From an uncultured Campylobacter sp. (GTDB taxonomy: Bacteria; Campylobacterota; Campylobacteria; Campylobacterales; Campylobacteraceae): a stretch of DNA of 13,764 nucleotides. The notes below the pieces were generated by a model that saw nothing but the letters and a program-made list of their open reading frames with translations, was not told the DNA's origin and searched no databases. Shown piece after piece: positions 1-8,155 of the stretch. The DNA lies in contig NZ_CALIMY010000107.1 in the NCBI RefSeq assembly GCF_938045205.1, positions 1 to 13,764 on the forward strand, in the 5' to 3' direction. Each line of letters begins with the position of its first letter. The stretch's first letter is position 1. Both the position numbers and the translations under genes were made by a program.

Positions 1-1059
1 TTCTTTGTTTGAAATACAGCTCAAAAACTCCTCTTTATCTTCCGCGAAATGCACATAATCAGCCATATCTTTAATCTGCTCCCACTCCACACTAACAACC
101 TTTAATCCGCAGGCAAGATACTCATACATTTTTAAAGGATTTATACTATTTACGAGATCAGGATAATCTTTAACATTAAAAGGAATAATACCCACCTGCG
201 AATTATATAAAAACGCGGGAATTTTAGCATATGAAATAGCGCCCAAAATATGAATGTTTTCTAGCTTTTTAAGCAGGGATAAATCTTTTTGCTCAGGGCC
301 GATTATTACAAAACTATAATGCGGTAAATTTTTAGCGCAGTAATACAGTAAATCCGTATCAAACCAATCATGAATCGCTCCTACGTAAATTACTCTAGGC
401 TCCGGGATTTCTTGAAGCTCGCGCGGCAAAGTCTTGTTTGCCGATTTAAAAAACTCCAAATCTATACCGTTTGGAACGTATTTCATTTTAGTTTTATCTT
501 TTATCTCGGTATATTTTTCTTTTAAGTTTTTAGCCGTATATATCACTGCATCTACCGCATCGGCTATCTTTATTTCGGCATCATAATGAATATCGGAAGC
601 CGCATTAAAGCCTTTTGAATAATCAGCCAATCTCAAAATAGATTTTTTGTAAGATATATTATATAACAAAAAGCTATAAAGCGGGCTATCAAACCACAAA
701 ATATCTACCTCGCCGAAACCTCTATCCTTAATAAAACTTAATAAATTAGGATATGTAAAATTTTGCCAATTATAAAAAACAAATTTTGATGATAAAATGG
801 GCTTATTTTGAGGCGTAAAAATAGACCTTGGAACATAATAAAAAATATTTCCGATCCTTTCGCCTCCTGCTTTATAAATCCTCTCCTTCTCTCGCAAAAG
901 GTCTGAATCTGCAAAAATTTTATGTATCGGCGAGATAGGATTTGATATAAAAAGTACCTCGTATCCTAACTTTTCAAATGCTCTAGCATAGTGATGGCTG
1001 CCGACTTGGAAAGGGGAAGTGTAGTGGTTTGCTACGGCCATTAAGACTTTCTTAGACAT
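1..1059 (-). CDS. Glycosyltransferase, GT-B fold (GT4-like), C-terminus cut by window edge
   Basis: The reading frame is open from ATG at 1059 to base 1 (353 codons, no stop), so the 3' end lies outside the window. It probably transfers a sugar from a nucleotide donor to the lipid-linked repeat unit at the cytoplasmic face of the membrane. Seen: an N-terminal acceptor-domain start with a conserved-looking QVGSHHYARA (residues 18-27), a domain hinge followed by YVPNGID (194-200), then PRVIYVGAIHDWFD opening the donor domain. PLKMYEYLACG (308-318) near the cut is the donor-site motif typical of this group, ahead of the usual VVS strand. No signal peptide or membrane segment is seen. The start overlaps the stop of the upstream heparinase-like gene by 8 bases (ATGTCTAA). 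No strong Shine-Dalgarno is close to the ATG, so coupling is likely. The donor and acceptor cannot be read from the sequence. Confidence 0.85.
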   Translation of the reverse strand, partial: MSKKVLMAVANHYTSPFQVGSHHYARAFEKLGYEVLFISNPISPIHKIFADSDLLREKERIYKAGGERIGNIFYYVPRSIFTPQNKPILSSKFVFYNWQNFTYPNLLSFIKDRGFGEVDILWFDSPLYSFLLYNISYKKSILRLADYSKGFNAASDIHYDAEIKIADAVDAVIYTAKNLKEKYTEIKDKTKMKYVPNGIDLEFFKSANKTLPRELQEIPEPRVIYVGAIHDWFDTDLLYYCAKNLPHYSFVIIGPEQKDLSLLKKLENIHILGAISYAKIPAFLYNSQVGIIPFNVKDYPDLVNSINPLKMYEYLACGLKVVSVEWEQIKDMADYVHFAEDKEEFLSCISNKE

Positions 1060-3136
1060 TTTTCGTAATCTTCCCGTATCCATTTGAGTATAGCTCAAAT
1101 TTACTATAATAAAATTCCCTGTTTACCGTATCAGTAATCACCAATCTATCCTCTTTTATCTCAAATTTTCTCATAATCTTTACGCCTTTGTATTCTGCAG
1201 CGAGGCTCATAAAATTTTCTCCAAAATCCGCCACTTCGCATCTGCATTCCGCAAACATTCCAAATAGTCCTATCGCCCCCTCGCCCCAACTATTTTGTTC
1301 CAAATCGCCTATAATCGGCACGTTGTGTGCCTTGACACTTCTAAATTCATTTCTCCTGTCTGGGATCGGAGTATAAAGATAGGTGCCGGGATCCCTCGCT
1401 ATGTCGCGACCGTTTATCCACAGCTCGTAGCCCAGCTTATCGTTGTGCGTATGTCCGCCGTGATCATTTTGCCCAAGCGGCGTAGCGCAGATAGCGAGGT
1501 AAAATTTGCTGGATTTGAAGATAAAAATTCCGCTGTCCGGATAAAATATATTTTTGATCTCTTGCGAATTTGGAATTTTAAATTCCATGCTTTTTCGGTG
1601 CGGCAGTTCGCCGAATTTCACGCCCGAAGCAACCTTGCTTTTGTATGTTTTATCGCTTACTTGCAGCGTACGCCCTGCGAGCGAGCGAACAAAGCTCCTC
1701 TCAAAGCGCATATCGTTTTTAAATATCTCATCGTCAAAAATCCCGCCCATGCAGCTAATTAACGTGGAATGGTTTAAAATATTTTCGTCCCAAAACGGCT
1801 CATTACCGCCCTCAAAGCCGCTTAAATTTAGATATTTTCGTGCGGCTTGCTCGTTGCTCAAAAACTCGCCGTTTGGGCTAAATTTAAAAAACCTGCCGCT
1901 GTCGTTATCGCCAAATTGCGGCACTTCGCCGTTTGGTTTTGTAATGTCGGCGGTAAACCTGCCGATTTTATACAGTCTATCCACGAACCACTGTGGCAGC
2001 GCTATTTGACCGTTTAAAATTTTAAATTCCTGCTCCCCCGGCGGCAGGAGTTTTGGTTTTTTGCGCCAAAGCTTTGCATCGTAATTTTGCAAAGATGAAA
2101 TTTTCTCGCTTTTTAGACCCAGCATCATAGCCGCGGCATACGCCGTTAGCTCGCCGCTTAGGCGGTGATAGCTCGTAGAACTCTCGAAATTTCCGCCGTC
2201 TTCGTAAAATTCCTTTTTCATTTCGCTAATTATTTCTTGCACGGCAAACGCCAGCCACGCGTCCGTCTCGCCGCCGCCGTCTAGATACGCGCACGCAAAT
2301 AGCAAACCCACGATGTCGCTTAGATAGTGATTTGACGTAAGATGCGGCGAATATTCTAGATTATTTACGATGTGAAGCGCGTGCTCGTAGACGCTATTTG
2401 AAAAGGTCTGTTTAAAATCCGCATCTAAAATTTCGCCCTCATCCATCCGGCAAAACATATCGTAAGCCGCCAGCATATTGGCGACCCTGATGCCCACGTC
2501 CATCGTGCAGGTCCAATTTACGCCCATTCTAGGCGGATTATTGCGGATAAAATCTAAAATTTGGTTTTTAAATTCCTTTAAATTTTGCTCTTTTAAATTT
2601 GAATCCGCCATCGCAAAAATAGCAAGCTGCGGCAAGTGCTGAAGCCTCGCAAGCTCCCACGGCACCTTTACATCGCTGCCTGGTTTATGGGCTATGCGCT
2701 GATCTTTATACCATTTTTTCTCGTTCCACCGAAAGCCGCTTTTAAAATCCTTTTGCCAATCGATCGGCTCGTAGCCTTCGGGCGCATTCACGGGTGCGGC
2801 GACATTCATATCGTATTTGTACCCCTCTAGCCCGAGCGCCGCGCTATCATAGCTATTTTTTACCCACCCGCTGCCGAGCAGATCAAATTTATGCTCCAGG
2901 TACATTTTGGATAGATATCTCGCGACGTCTAAATTGATATTTGACGAGTCAAGCTCTTTTATATTTATGTAGCTAGTTTTTATGGTCGGAACGTTAAAAT
3001 TTATGTGAGTATTTTTATTTATAAAATCAATGCAGCGATTAATAAAGTTATTTAAAAAAACAGTTATTTTGTTAAATAACTTTATTAAAACTATGCGGAA
3101 TGGGGTAGAATATAGTCGCTTTAAATAATACAACAT
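1052..3136 (-). CDS. Heparinase II/III-like protein (polysaccharide lyase fold)
   Basis: 694 residues. The N-terminal alpha/alpha-barrel carries VPWELARLQHLPQLA (158-172), NHYLSD (269-274) and SSTSYHRL (319-326). The C-terminal beta-sandwich carries HGGHTHNDK (559-567), DPGTYLY (582-588) and a following RSVKAHN stretch. These are hallmarks of the heparinase II/III family, whose members cleave uronic-acid glycosidic bonds by beta-elimination; related folds also epimerise uronic acids. The first 40 residues are basic and partly hydrophobic but do not form a signal peptide, so a cytoplasmic or membrane-associated role is inferred. The start overlaps the flippase stop by one base (TAATG) and is preceded by an AGGGGA ribosome site. 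The 5' end is very AT-rich (10 of 60 bases G/C at 3001-3060) while the body is GC-rich (36 of 60 at 2221-2280). It also contains a large inverted repeat. In a UDP-ManNAcA-making operon, a lyase or epimerase acting on the uronic-acid glycan is plausible; the reaction is not proven. Confidence 0.88.
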   Translation of the reverse strand: MLYYLKRLYSTPFRIVLIKLFNKITVFLNNFINRCIDFINKNTHINFNVPTIKTSYINIKELDSSNINLDVARYLSKMYLEHKFDLLGSGWVKNSYDSAALGLEGYKYDMNVAAPVNAPEGYEPIDWQKDFKSGFRWNEKKWYKDQRIAHKPGSDVKVPWELARLQHLPQLAIFAMADSNLKEQNLKEFKNQILDFIRNNPPRMGVNWTCTMDVGIRVANMLAAYDMFCRMDEGEILDADFKQTFSNSVYEHALHIVNNLEYSPHLTSNHYLSDIVGLLFACAYLDGGGETDAWLAFAVQEIISEMKKEFYEDGGNFESSTSYHRLSGELTAYAAAMMLGLKSEKISSLQNYDAKLWRKKPKLLPPGEQEFKILNGQIALPQWFVDRLYKIGRFTADITKPNGEVPQFGDNDSGRFFKFSPNGEFLSNEQAARKYLNLSGFEGGNEPFWDENILNHSTLISCMGGIFDDEIFKNDMRFERSFVRSLAGRTLQVSDKTYKSKVASGVKFGELPHRKSMEFKIPNSQEIKNIFYPDSGIFIFKSSKFYLAICATPLGQNDHGGHTHNDKLGYELWINGRDIARDPGTYLYTPIPDRRNEFRSVKAHNVPIIGDLEQNSWGEGAIGLFGMFAECRCEVADFGENFMSLAAEYKGVKIMRKFEIKEDRLVITDTVNREFYYSKFELYSNGYGKITKNV
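3039..3088. repeat. Perfect 17-bp inverted repeat with nested hairpin, inside heparinase-like gene
   Basis: The arms at 3039-3055 and 3072-3088 are perfect reverse complements, separated by 16 bases. A copy of AGTTATTT lies inside the spacer (3062-3069 on the plus strand). On the transcript, the first arm can therefore pair either with the distal arm or with the spacer copy. The second pairing gives an 8-bp hairpin (3062-3069 with 3074-3081, loop of 4) followed by seven T residues in the coding strand, which resembles a weak intrinsic terminator. It encodes about residues 17-33 of the heparinase-like protein and lies where the base composition is most AT-rich, so chance is possible. Confidence 0.7.
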
Positions 3137-4542
3137 TATGCTTCCCCTATGCGCGGATAGGTTTTATATTCTTTGATTGCCCTAATGGCCAACCAGCTAT
3201 AAAAAATCAGAGTTAATAGAAATAATAAAACTTCCGATAGCATGTCAAATATTTTAAAACTATAAATTATACTAGGAAAGAATAAAAATAACAAATAATA
3301 AAAATATCCTAAAAATAGTTTTGGATATATTTTTTTGGAAACTATCATATATGCAACGAATCTAAAAAATGAAATAGCCGCTATACAATAAATAAATAAG
3401 TAAAAATCAAAATAATATGCACAAAACAAAAGAGAAGATACGCTTAGCGCTCCTACGAATACCTCTAAATAAGAAAAATAATGACTTTTTCCAGAAATCT
3501 GGATATTTAATTCAAGAATTCTTGAAATCAATGTGCAATATCCGCTAAATAAAAATATAAATAAGAAGTGTTGATACTCTATATATTTTTCTCCGGCAAA
3601 TATATATACGACATAATATGAGCCTAAAATAAAAATGCACGTCATAAACCCATATCCGTTAAAAATTATATTAAGCATCATCTTATAGATTCCCATAAAA
3701 TTCTTTTCCTTATAAAATTTAAAGACTCTCTGAGAAAAAACTATATAAAGCGGATCAAACATAATATAAATAGTAGATGCTATTTTTTGATAAACCGAAA
3801 AGATTCCATTATACTCTCTATTTAAAAAAACTTTATCAATAATAAATTGCGGACTTAACGATGATAGATATGATCCAACAATACCGGGTGCAATTTTTAT
3901 GGAAAACAAAAAGGAATTCCTTGTGATGTGATAATTTACGCTAAATAGCCAACCTTTAATAAAAAAGCTAAAATAACTAACCATGGAGACGACTATACCA
4001 GAAAACAACATAGCATATATTATATTGATCGCACTACTACTCCCCATATCGTAATTTTTTATAATAAAATAAAATATAATTGTTAAGAGTATCTTACTGA
4101 TTATAATTATCCCATACTGCATATCCTTTTCTTCCAACCTTTTTTGATACTGTATAAGATATATCAGGCTATCAGAAAACGACAAAATAGCCAAAGCAAT
4201 AAAAATTTTCCAACTCAATAAATTAAAATAATTTATAATATACAATAACAATATACCCATAACTACATGAGAAAGAAATGTAACATTAACGATACCGCAA
4301 AATAATTTATATCTGGATTCTTCTGTAGAATATTCGTAGTAATATCTTGCGTATCCGGATTTAAATTCTAGCGATAGTAAAAAAGATAAAAATACATATA
4401 TAGTCATGTACAGTCCATATGCGCCCATATCATTCATGCTTAAAGTATGAGCAATATACGAAAAAAACAATACAGATAAAATTTTTTCAATCATCAAAAA
4501 AATAGTATATAAAGATATCGTCTCAAGAAACTTTTTAAGCAT
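3136..4542 (-). CDS. Wzx-type oligosaccharide flippase
   Basis: 468 residues, almost entirely made of hydrophobic segments separated by short basic loops, consistent with 12 or more membrane helices. The length and layout match the Wzx/RfbX branch of the MOP superfamily, which moves undecaprenyl-linked repeat units from the cytoplasmic to the periplasmic face of the inner membrane. The N-terminus (MLKKFLETISLYTIFLMIEK) leads into a membrane helix, followed by a short charged linker and another helix as is usual for the family. A Tyr/Phe/Ile-rich composition and very low G+C (11 of 60 bases at 3661-3720) are typical of flippase genes, which diverge fast. The start overlaps the stop of the preceding methyltransferase by 8 bases (ATGCTTAA). 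A polymerase (Wzy) is also polytopic, but the MOP-like length and the lack of a large periplasmic loop favour a flippase. The call rests on topology and overall character rather than on a single motif. Confidence 0.82.
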   Translation of the reverse strand: MLKKFLETISLYTIFLMIEKILSVLFFSYIAHTLSMNDMGAYGLYMTIYVFLSFLLSLEFKSGYARYYYEYSTEESRYKLFCGIVNVTFLSHVVMGILLLYIINYFNLLSWKIFIALAILSFSDSLIYLIQYQKRLEEKDMQYGIIIISKILLTIIFYFIIKNYDMGSSSAINIIYAMLFSGIVVSMVSYFSFFIKGWLFSVNYHITRNSFLFSIKIAPGIVGSYLSSLSPQFIIDKVFLNREYNGIFSVYQKIASTIYIMFDPLYIVFSQRVFKFYKEKNFMGIYKMMLNIIFNGYGFMTCIFILGSYYVVYIFAGEKYIEYQHFLFIFLFSGYCTLISRILELNIQISGKSHYFSYLEVFVGALSVSSLLFCAYYFDFYLFIYCIAAISFFRFVAYMIVSKKIYPKLFLGYFYYLLFLFFPSIIYSFKIFDMLSEVLLFLLTLIFYSWLAIRAIKEYKTYPRIGEA

Positions 4543-5233
4543 TCTCTACTTTCTTAAAAACATAGAAATACCCCAAGGAATTATTTTTATATTTATTTCT
4601 AAATACCTTTAATCTACCTATTAAATCTAAAAGTCTAAAAATTACGTTTATCGGTAAGTAAAATATAGGACCCAAAAAGGGTTCTAGCTTGAGACTACTT
4701 AGTGTATTTCGTATAATTGATATAAAACAAAAACCTACGTTTGCAAAGTCTCCGCCATACGTATCATGTCTTATAAGTTCTAAATTCACTTCTTTTGCTA
4801 GCTTAATCATGGCATTTGGAGCAAATCTAAAAAAATCAAAGGGGGGGTTATGTATGCTTGCATTTTGCGCTTCAAGGGCAAAATAATACCCACCATCTTT
4901 CAGCACTCTTGAAATTTCGCAAAAAGTCTTTTTAATATAAAAAGAATCGTCTAAAACAAAAACCGTCATAACCGCATCAAAACTAGAATTATCACAAGGA
5001 ATATTTTCGGAATTACCTATTATATCCGGATCTGCATATTCGCATTTACACACGTCAAGACCCACGTAATCAGATTTTTTTAGCAACTTCTTATATGGTT
5101 TTCTCCCACAACCTATATCTAAAATTTTATACTTAGAATCAAAAAAAGAATCTATTGTTGCTATATATTTTACAACATCTTTTAATAAAAATCTATATCC
5201 GGTAATCAGAGAAAAATGTCTATCAAAATACAT
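4535..5233 (-). CDS. Class I SAM-dependent methyltransferase with a C7 tract
   Basis: 232 residues from ATG at 5233. The glycine-rich SAM loop is LDIGCGRKPY (38-47), followed by an acidic residue at the end of strand 2 (GLD, D60) and the FDAVMTVFVLDD and EISRVLKDGGYYFALEA stretches of the Methyltransf_11 fold. It is soluble, with no signal peptide. A role in O- or N-methylation of a repeat-unit sugar is inferred from context. The start was chosen because AAGGAG lies 7 bases upstream and it leaves an 11-base overlap with the deacetylase gene; an in-frame ATG at 5269 has no good ribosome site and would overlap by 47 bases. The coding strand holds seven consecutive C residues (AAC CCC CCC, N129-P131). 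Loss or gain of one base there would cause a stop within about a dozen codons, before the conserved C-terminal part. Confidence 0.85.
   Translation of the reverse strand: MYFDRHFSLITGYRFLLKDVVKYIATIDSFFDSKYKILDIGCGRKPYKKLLKKSDYVGLDVCKCEYADPDIIGNSENIPCDNSSFDAVMTVFVLDDSFYIKKTFCEISRVLKDGGYYFALEAQNASIHNPPFDFFRFAPNAMIKLAKEVNLELIRHDTYGGDFANVGFCFISIIRNTLSSLKLEPFLGPIFYLPINVIFRLLDLIGRLKVFRNKYKNNSLGYFYVFKKVENA
4841..4847. repeat. Homopolymer G7 (C7 on coding strand) in methyltransferase gene
   Basis: Seven G on the plus strand, inside an otherwise AT-rich gene. Campylobacter contingency genes switch by slipped-strand change of poly-G/C tracts, usually of eight or more. Seven is just below that, so switching is possible but not shown. 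Confidence 0.9.
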
Positions 5234-6335
5234 CCTTGCGCTCCTTATATACTCCTTCAGCCAAATCATTAAAAAGCCATCTATTATTTTTCATAAAGCC
5301 TTCGTAAATTTCTTTAGTTTGTGTATTTTCTAGGCATCTATGTTCCGAGGTAAAAGTTAGAAACATTTTCCAACTGCCTTTGTATTTTATTTCAAAAACT
5401 CCATCTCCCATATCCGAAATATTGGTATTTTTATAGCTTTCATAATAATTCGCACATTCGCTAAAAGTAGCATACCAAACATCTTTATTTCTTAGATACC
5501 CAAAAAGGAAATCTAAAGAGTTTATGTCATTATAAATATTCGGCATCTGTATCTTACCATCAAATCTCGTTCTAAAAAAATGCTCTGCTATACTTACAGC
5601 CTGATTGTTCTTAATCATATACTCTAGCCTATATAAATTTAAAAAATATTTTGCTACGCTTTTTACGGGGTTTTTACTATGATTAAACATATCTCCCGAT
5701 AAATTTGACGACATCTCGATTATATTATGACCATTGTACTTCAGGTTGATATTATTTATAAACGGCCTATAGTCAAAAGACCACCATTTAAATCCACACT
5801 CGCACAATCCATCTATCAAATCATCTTTAAATTTATAACCAGGGCTTCTTCCGCCATGCACCTCATATCCAAATCTATCTTTAAATTTAGCTAAGTCACT
5901 TTTTATGATTTCAAAATACTCTTCTTTGCCATATTGATCAAACTCACAACACCAAGTACTCGGGTCTAACGTAGAATTTATCAATCCATGATCGTGTCCG
6001 TGATAAGATATCTCATAGCTGCAATCTAATATAAAATTTAAAAATTTTTCGAATTCAACTCTCTCAAAAATATCATTGATTATAGATTTATTTTTATCCC
6101 AGTAAGCCCCTTTGCCAAATGGCACAAAAAATGTAATTTTTATTTCAGGATATTTTTGAAGTAAGTTTTTATTAAGGTAGCTAAAAATAGATCCGTCATT
6201 TGTTACACCGTAACCCGCATCGAAAAATGGGAAAATTTTTTCATACTCTTTTTTAAAATATCCGTCACACAAATCATCTATTCCTAATAAAATCGGCGAT
6301 AAGCAATCGTCTTTCCACTTGGCTTTTTTAAGCAT
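5223..6335 (-). CDS. CE4-like polysaccharide deacetylase (NodB fold), no export signal
   Basis: 370 residues. All metal and active-site motifs of the NodB fold are recognisable. Motif 1 is GIDD (D20-D21), where TFDD is common. Motif 2 is HGHDH (H112 and H116), motif 3 GGRSPGY (161-167), motif 4 WWSFDY (D188), and a late His is in SIAEHFF (H252). The family removes N- or O-acetyl groups from sugars using a divalent metal. There is no signal peptide or membrane segment; the protein begins MLKKAKWKDD and runs straight into the catalytic core, so it should act in the cytoplasm, for example on a lipid-linked intermediate. The C-terminal ~110 residues form a smaller extra region. ATG 6335 is preceded by AAAGGA at good spacing and overlaps the upstream methyltransferase stop by 8 bases (ATGCTTAA). 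The substrate is unknown; an N-acetyl group is an inference. Confidence 0.82.
   Translation of the reverse strand: MLKKAKWKDDCLSPILLGIDDLCDGYFKKEYEKIFPFFDAGYGVTNDGSIFSYLNKNLLQKYPEIKITFFVPFGKGAYWDKNKSIINDIFERVEFEKFLNFILDCSYEISYHGHDHGLINSTLDPSTWCCEFDQYGKEEYFEIIKSDLAKFKDRFGYEVHGGRSPGYKFKDDLIDGLCECGFKWWSFDYRPFINNINLKYNGHNIIEMSSNLSGDMFNHSKNPVKSVAKYFLNLYRLEYMIKNNQAVSIAEHFFRTRFDGKIQMPNIYNDINSLDFLFGYLRNKDVWYATFSECANYYESYKNTNISDMGDGVFEIKYKGSWKMFLTFTSEHRCLENTQTKEIYEGFMKNNRWLFNDLAEGVYKERKDVF
5241..5246 (-). promoter_or_regulatory. Ribosome binding site AAGGAG deciding the methyltransferase start
   Basis: AAGGAG on the minus strand, 7 bases before ATG 5233. A second AAGGAG lies about 10 bases further upstream. 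The alternative ATG at 5269 lacks such a site. This supports the shorter methyltransferase. Confidence 0.75.
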
Positions 6336-7185
6336 CTATATCCTTTGTTTTTTGATAATATAAATACATATGATCAAATATAGGTATTTGATTTATTGGA
6401 GTATAAAAATCGATAAAATTCATAAATTTACCGAATACCTTTGAGGCAATAGGTATCTTTTTAAATGGATTAAACATGCCGCCTGAAGTATATTTTGTTT
6501 TCCTTAAAACGAATCCTTTCTCGGATATAAATTTATCTAAAAATAATTTGGAATAAAAATTTAAATGCTCCGGCTGACTAAACATATGCCATCTAAAATT
6601 TATTTTATATAGCAATTGAGCCTTAAGACTATGTAGATAAGGAACCATAACCACCAAAACCCCATTTTCTTCTACGAGTTGTGTTAATCTATCCAATATA
6701 GGAACAGGGTCCTTTAAATGTTCTAAAATGGCGTAGCAAGTCACTGCGTCAAATTTTTTATCTTTAAAGTCTATATTTTCGATAAATTCCTCGTAAATGT
6801 TTAGCCCTCGCTTTATTGCTACTTCGGCGCTTGATTTTGATAGTTCTATACCGTATTTTTCTACGTCCGCATCAAAGTGCATCAAAAGATCTCCCGTTCT
6901 GCAACCAAGATCCAGTACACTATTTATATTCGGTTGTATAGAATATATAATCCTTTTTTCATTATCCCAGTATCTATCTTTTTTAAAGGTTACGTCATAC
7001 GAACTTATATTTTTATCTCCTAGACTATCATACAACAGCTGAAGATCATAATCGTGCTCGTTTATATCAAAAAAATAGCACTTACAACTATCACAAAAAT
7101 ATAATGTATAGTCCAAACTATTATATATACTTCGCATTTTTTTTAGCGGAGCCACATCGTTTGCTTTACAAAATTTACATTGCAT
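6328..7185 (-). CDS. Zinc-ribbon SAM methyltransferase
   Basis: 285 residues from ATG 7185. The N-terminus has two Cys pairs, C3-x2-C6 and C31-x2-C34, suggesting a small zinc ribbon. It is followed by a class I methyltransferase core with DLGCRTGD (92-99, where a second Gly is usual at the R), YGIEL (111-115) and YAILEHLKDP (151-160). This layout is common in sugar-modifying methyltransferases of polysaccharide clusters. The start was chosen because the first Cys pair sits right after it and AAGGG lies upstream. A GTG at 7218 would add eleven unconserved-looking residues and lengthen the overlap with the glycosyltransferase from 11 to 44 bases. It ends in an 8-base overlap with the deacetylase gene. 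Soluble, with no signal peptide. The methylated position is unknown; a zinc-ribbon protein with another role cannot be excluded. Confidence 0.82.
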   Translation of the reverse strand: MQCKFCKANDVAPLKKMRSIYNSLDYTLYFCDSCKCYFFDINEHDYDLQLLYDSLGDKNISSYDVTFKKDRYWDNEKRIIYSIQPNINSVLDLGCRTGDLLMHFDADVEKYGIELSKSSAEVAIKRGLNIYEEFIENIDFKDKKFDAVTCYAILEHLKDPVPILDRLTQLVEENGVLVVMVPYLHSLKAQLLYKINFRWHMFSQPEHLNFYSKLFLDKFISEKGFVLRKTKYTSGGMFNPFKKIPIASKVFGKFMNFIDFYTPINQIPIFDHMYLYYQKTKDIDA

Positions 7186-8155
7186 CCAAAACCCTTTTTG
7201 TTTTATCGCACAGATCACCTAAATTTCTATTCTTAAACAAAATCGTTCCTGTCGGTCTATCGCATACATCGCTTGCTATCGCAGGACATTTAAAGTATAA
7301 AGCTTCTCTAATACTAAGGGCATCTCCATCAGTATTCGTAGGTCTTATCATTAAGCTAGCCTTTTTAAATATAGGCCAAAGCTCTTTTTGCCCCGTCAGA
7401 AAATAAAAATTTTCCTCTAAATTTAGCTCTTTTATACGCAGACGCATTTTATCTATATACTCCGTATTAACCTTTTCATTTGCCAGCGCAAAAACAAACC
7501 CCAAATTTGGATATACGTTTTTTAGCTTAGTCGTAAGTTCTATACACATATCAAGTCCGTATAGGTCGATATTTTTATAAAAAGATATTTGAAATGCGTT
7601 TGCCGTTATTATCCGCGTCTTACTTTTTATAAAATCGTAAAAAGAGCTAGGGTAGGTAGCTAAAATTTTATCTTCCTCCTCTAATGGCGGCGGCAAGAAA
7701 GCATGCTCAATTATAATGCTTTTTGGAATATGCAAATCCCTACTTTTGTAATCGTCTAAAATATGTTTATTAACTACTACTAAAACATCTATGCAATGAA
7801 AAAAGACTCTATAAATCAACGCCTTAAATTTAGAAGACTCTTCAAACAACCTTGGATTATGGCTAGTAGCAATTAAATCAAAATTTTTAAAAAGTCTAGT
7901 AATCATAAGCATAAAAGCTATCGTCATACTAAACGAATGAATATTTACCGCTCGAAATTTTGTCCTGCACAATACCGCAAATAAATCGATATATTTTTTA
8001 AAACCATTTTTGGATACATCAAATACTTGCGAATTATCTAGCGACTTACTAAGTCTATAAATATAAACCGACACTCCGCCAAGAGGAGGCGGATACGGTC
8101 CGATTATTAAAATTTTATCGTATTTTTTAAGCCTATCTTGCACTAACGAACTCAT
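7175..8155 (-). CDS. Family 4 glycosyltransferase (GT-B)
   Basis: 326 residues from ATG 8155. GPYPPPLGGVSVY (19-31) is the glycine-rich N-terminal loop typical of GT4 enzymes. The C-terminal half has DGDALSIREAL (276-286), the donor-binding region with the conserved Glu of the EX7E group, followed by a Pro-rich loop and an Ala-rich strand. It ends about 40 residues after that motif, a little short for the family but complete. It probably adds a sugar to the lipid-linked repeat unit at the membrane's inner face. The start forms an ATGA overlap with the upstream oxidoreductase stop (8152-8155); an in-frame TTG at 8194 is a much worse candidate. There is no clear ribosome site at normal spacing, so translational coupling is likely. 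The donor and linkage cannot be told from the sequence. Confidence 0.88.
   Translation of the reverse strand: MSSLVQDRLKKYDKILIIGPYPPPLGGVSVYIYRLSKSLDNSQVFDVSKNGFKKYIDLFAVLCRTKFRAVNIHSFSMTIAFMLMITRLFKNFDLIATSHNPRLFEESSKFKALIYRVFFHCIDVLVVVNKHILDDYKSRDLHIPKSIIIEHAFLPPPLEEEDKILATYPSSFYDFIKSKTRIITANAFQISFYKNIDLYGLDMCIELTTKLKNVYPNLGFVFALANEKVNTEYIDKMRLRIKELNLEENFYFLTGQKELWPIFKKASLMIRPTNTDGDALSIREALYFKCPAIASDVCDRPTGTILFKNRNLGDLCDKTKRVLDAM

Noticed and set aside
1188..2009. Overlapping plus-strand open frames of up to 155 codons
   Set aside because: They lie antisense to the GC-rich body of the heparinase-like gene, have no ribosome sites or recognisable motifs, and fit frame shadows.
3054..3060. 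A7 run (and similar A7/T7 runs at 5574-5580 and 12553-12559) as phase-variation tracts
   Set aside because: Runs of seven A/T are common by chance in AT-rich DNA; only the G/C runs stand out.
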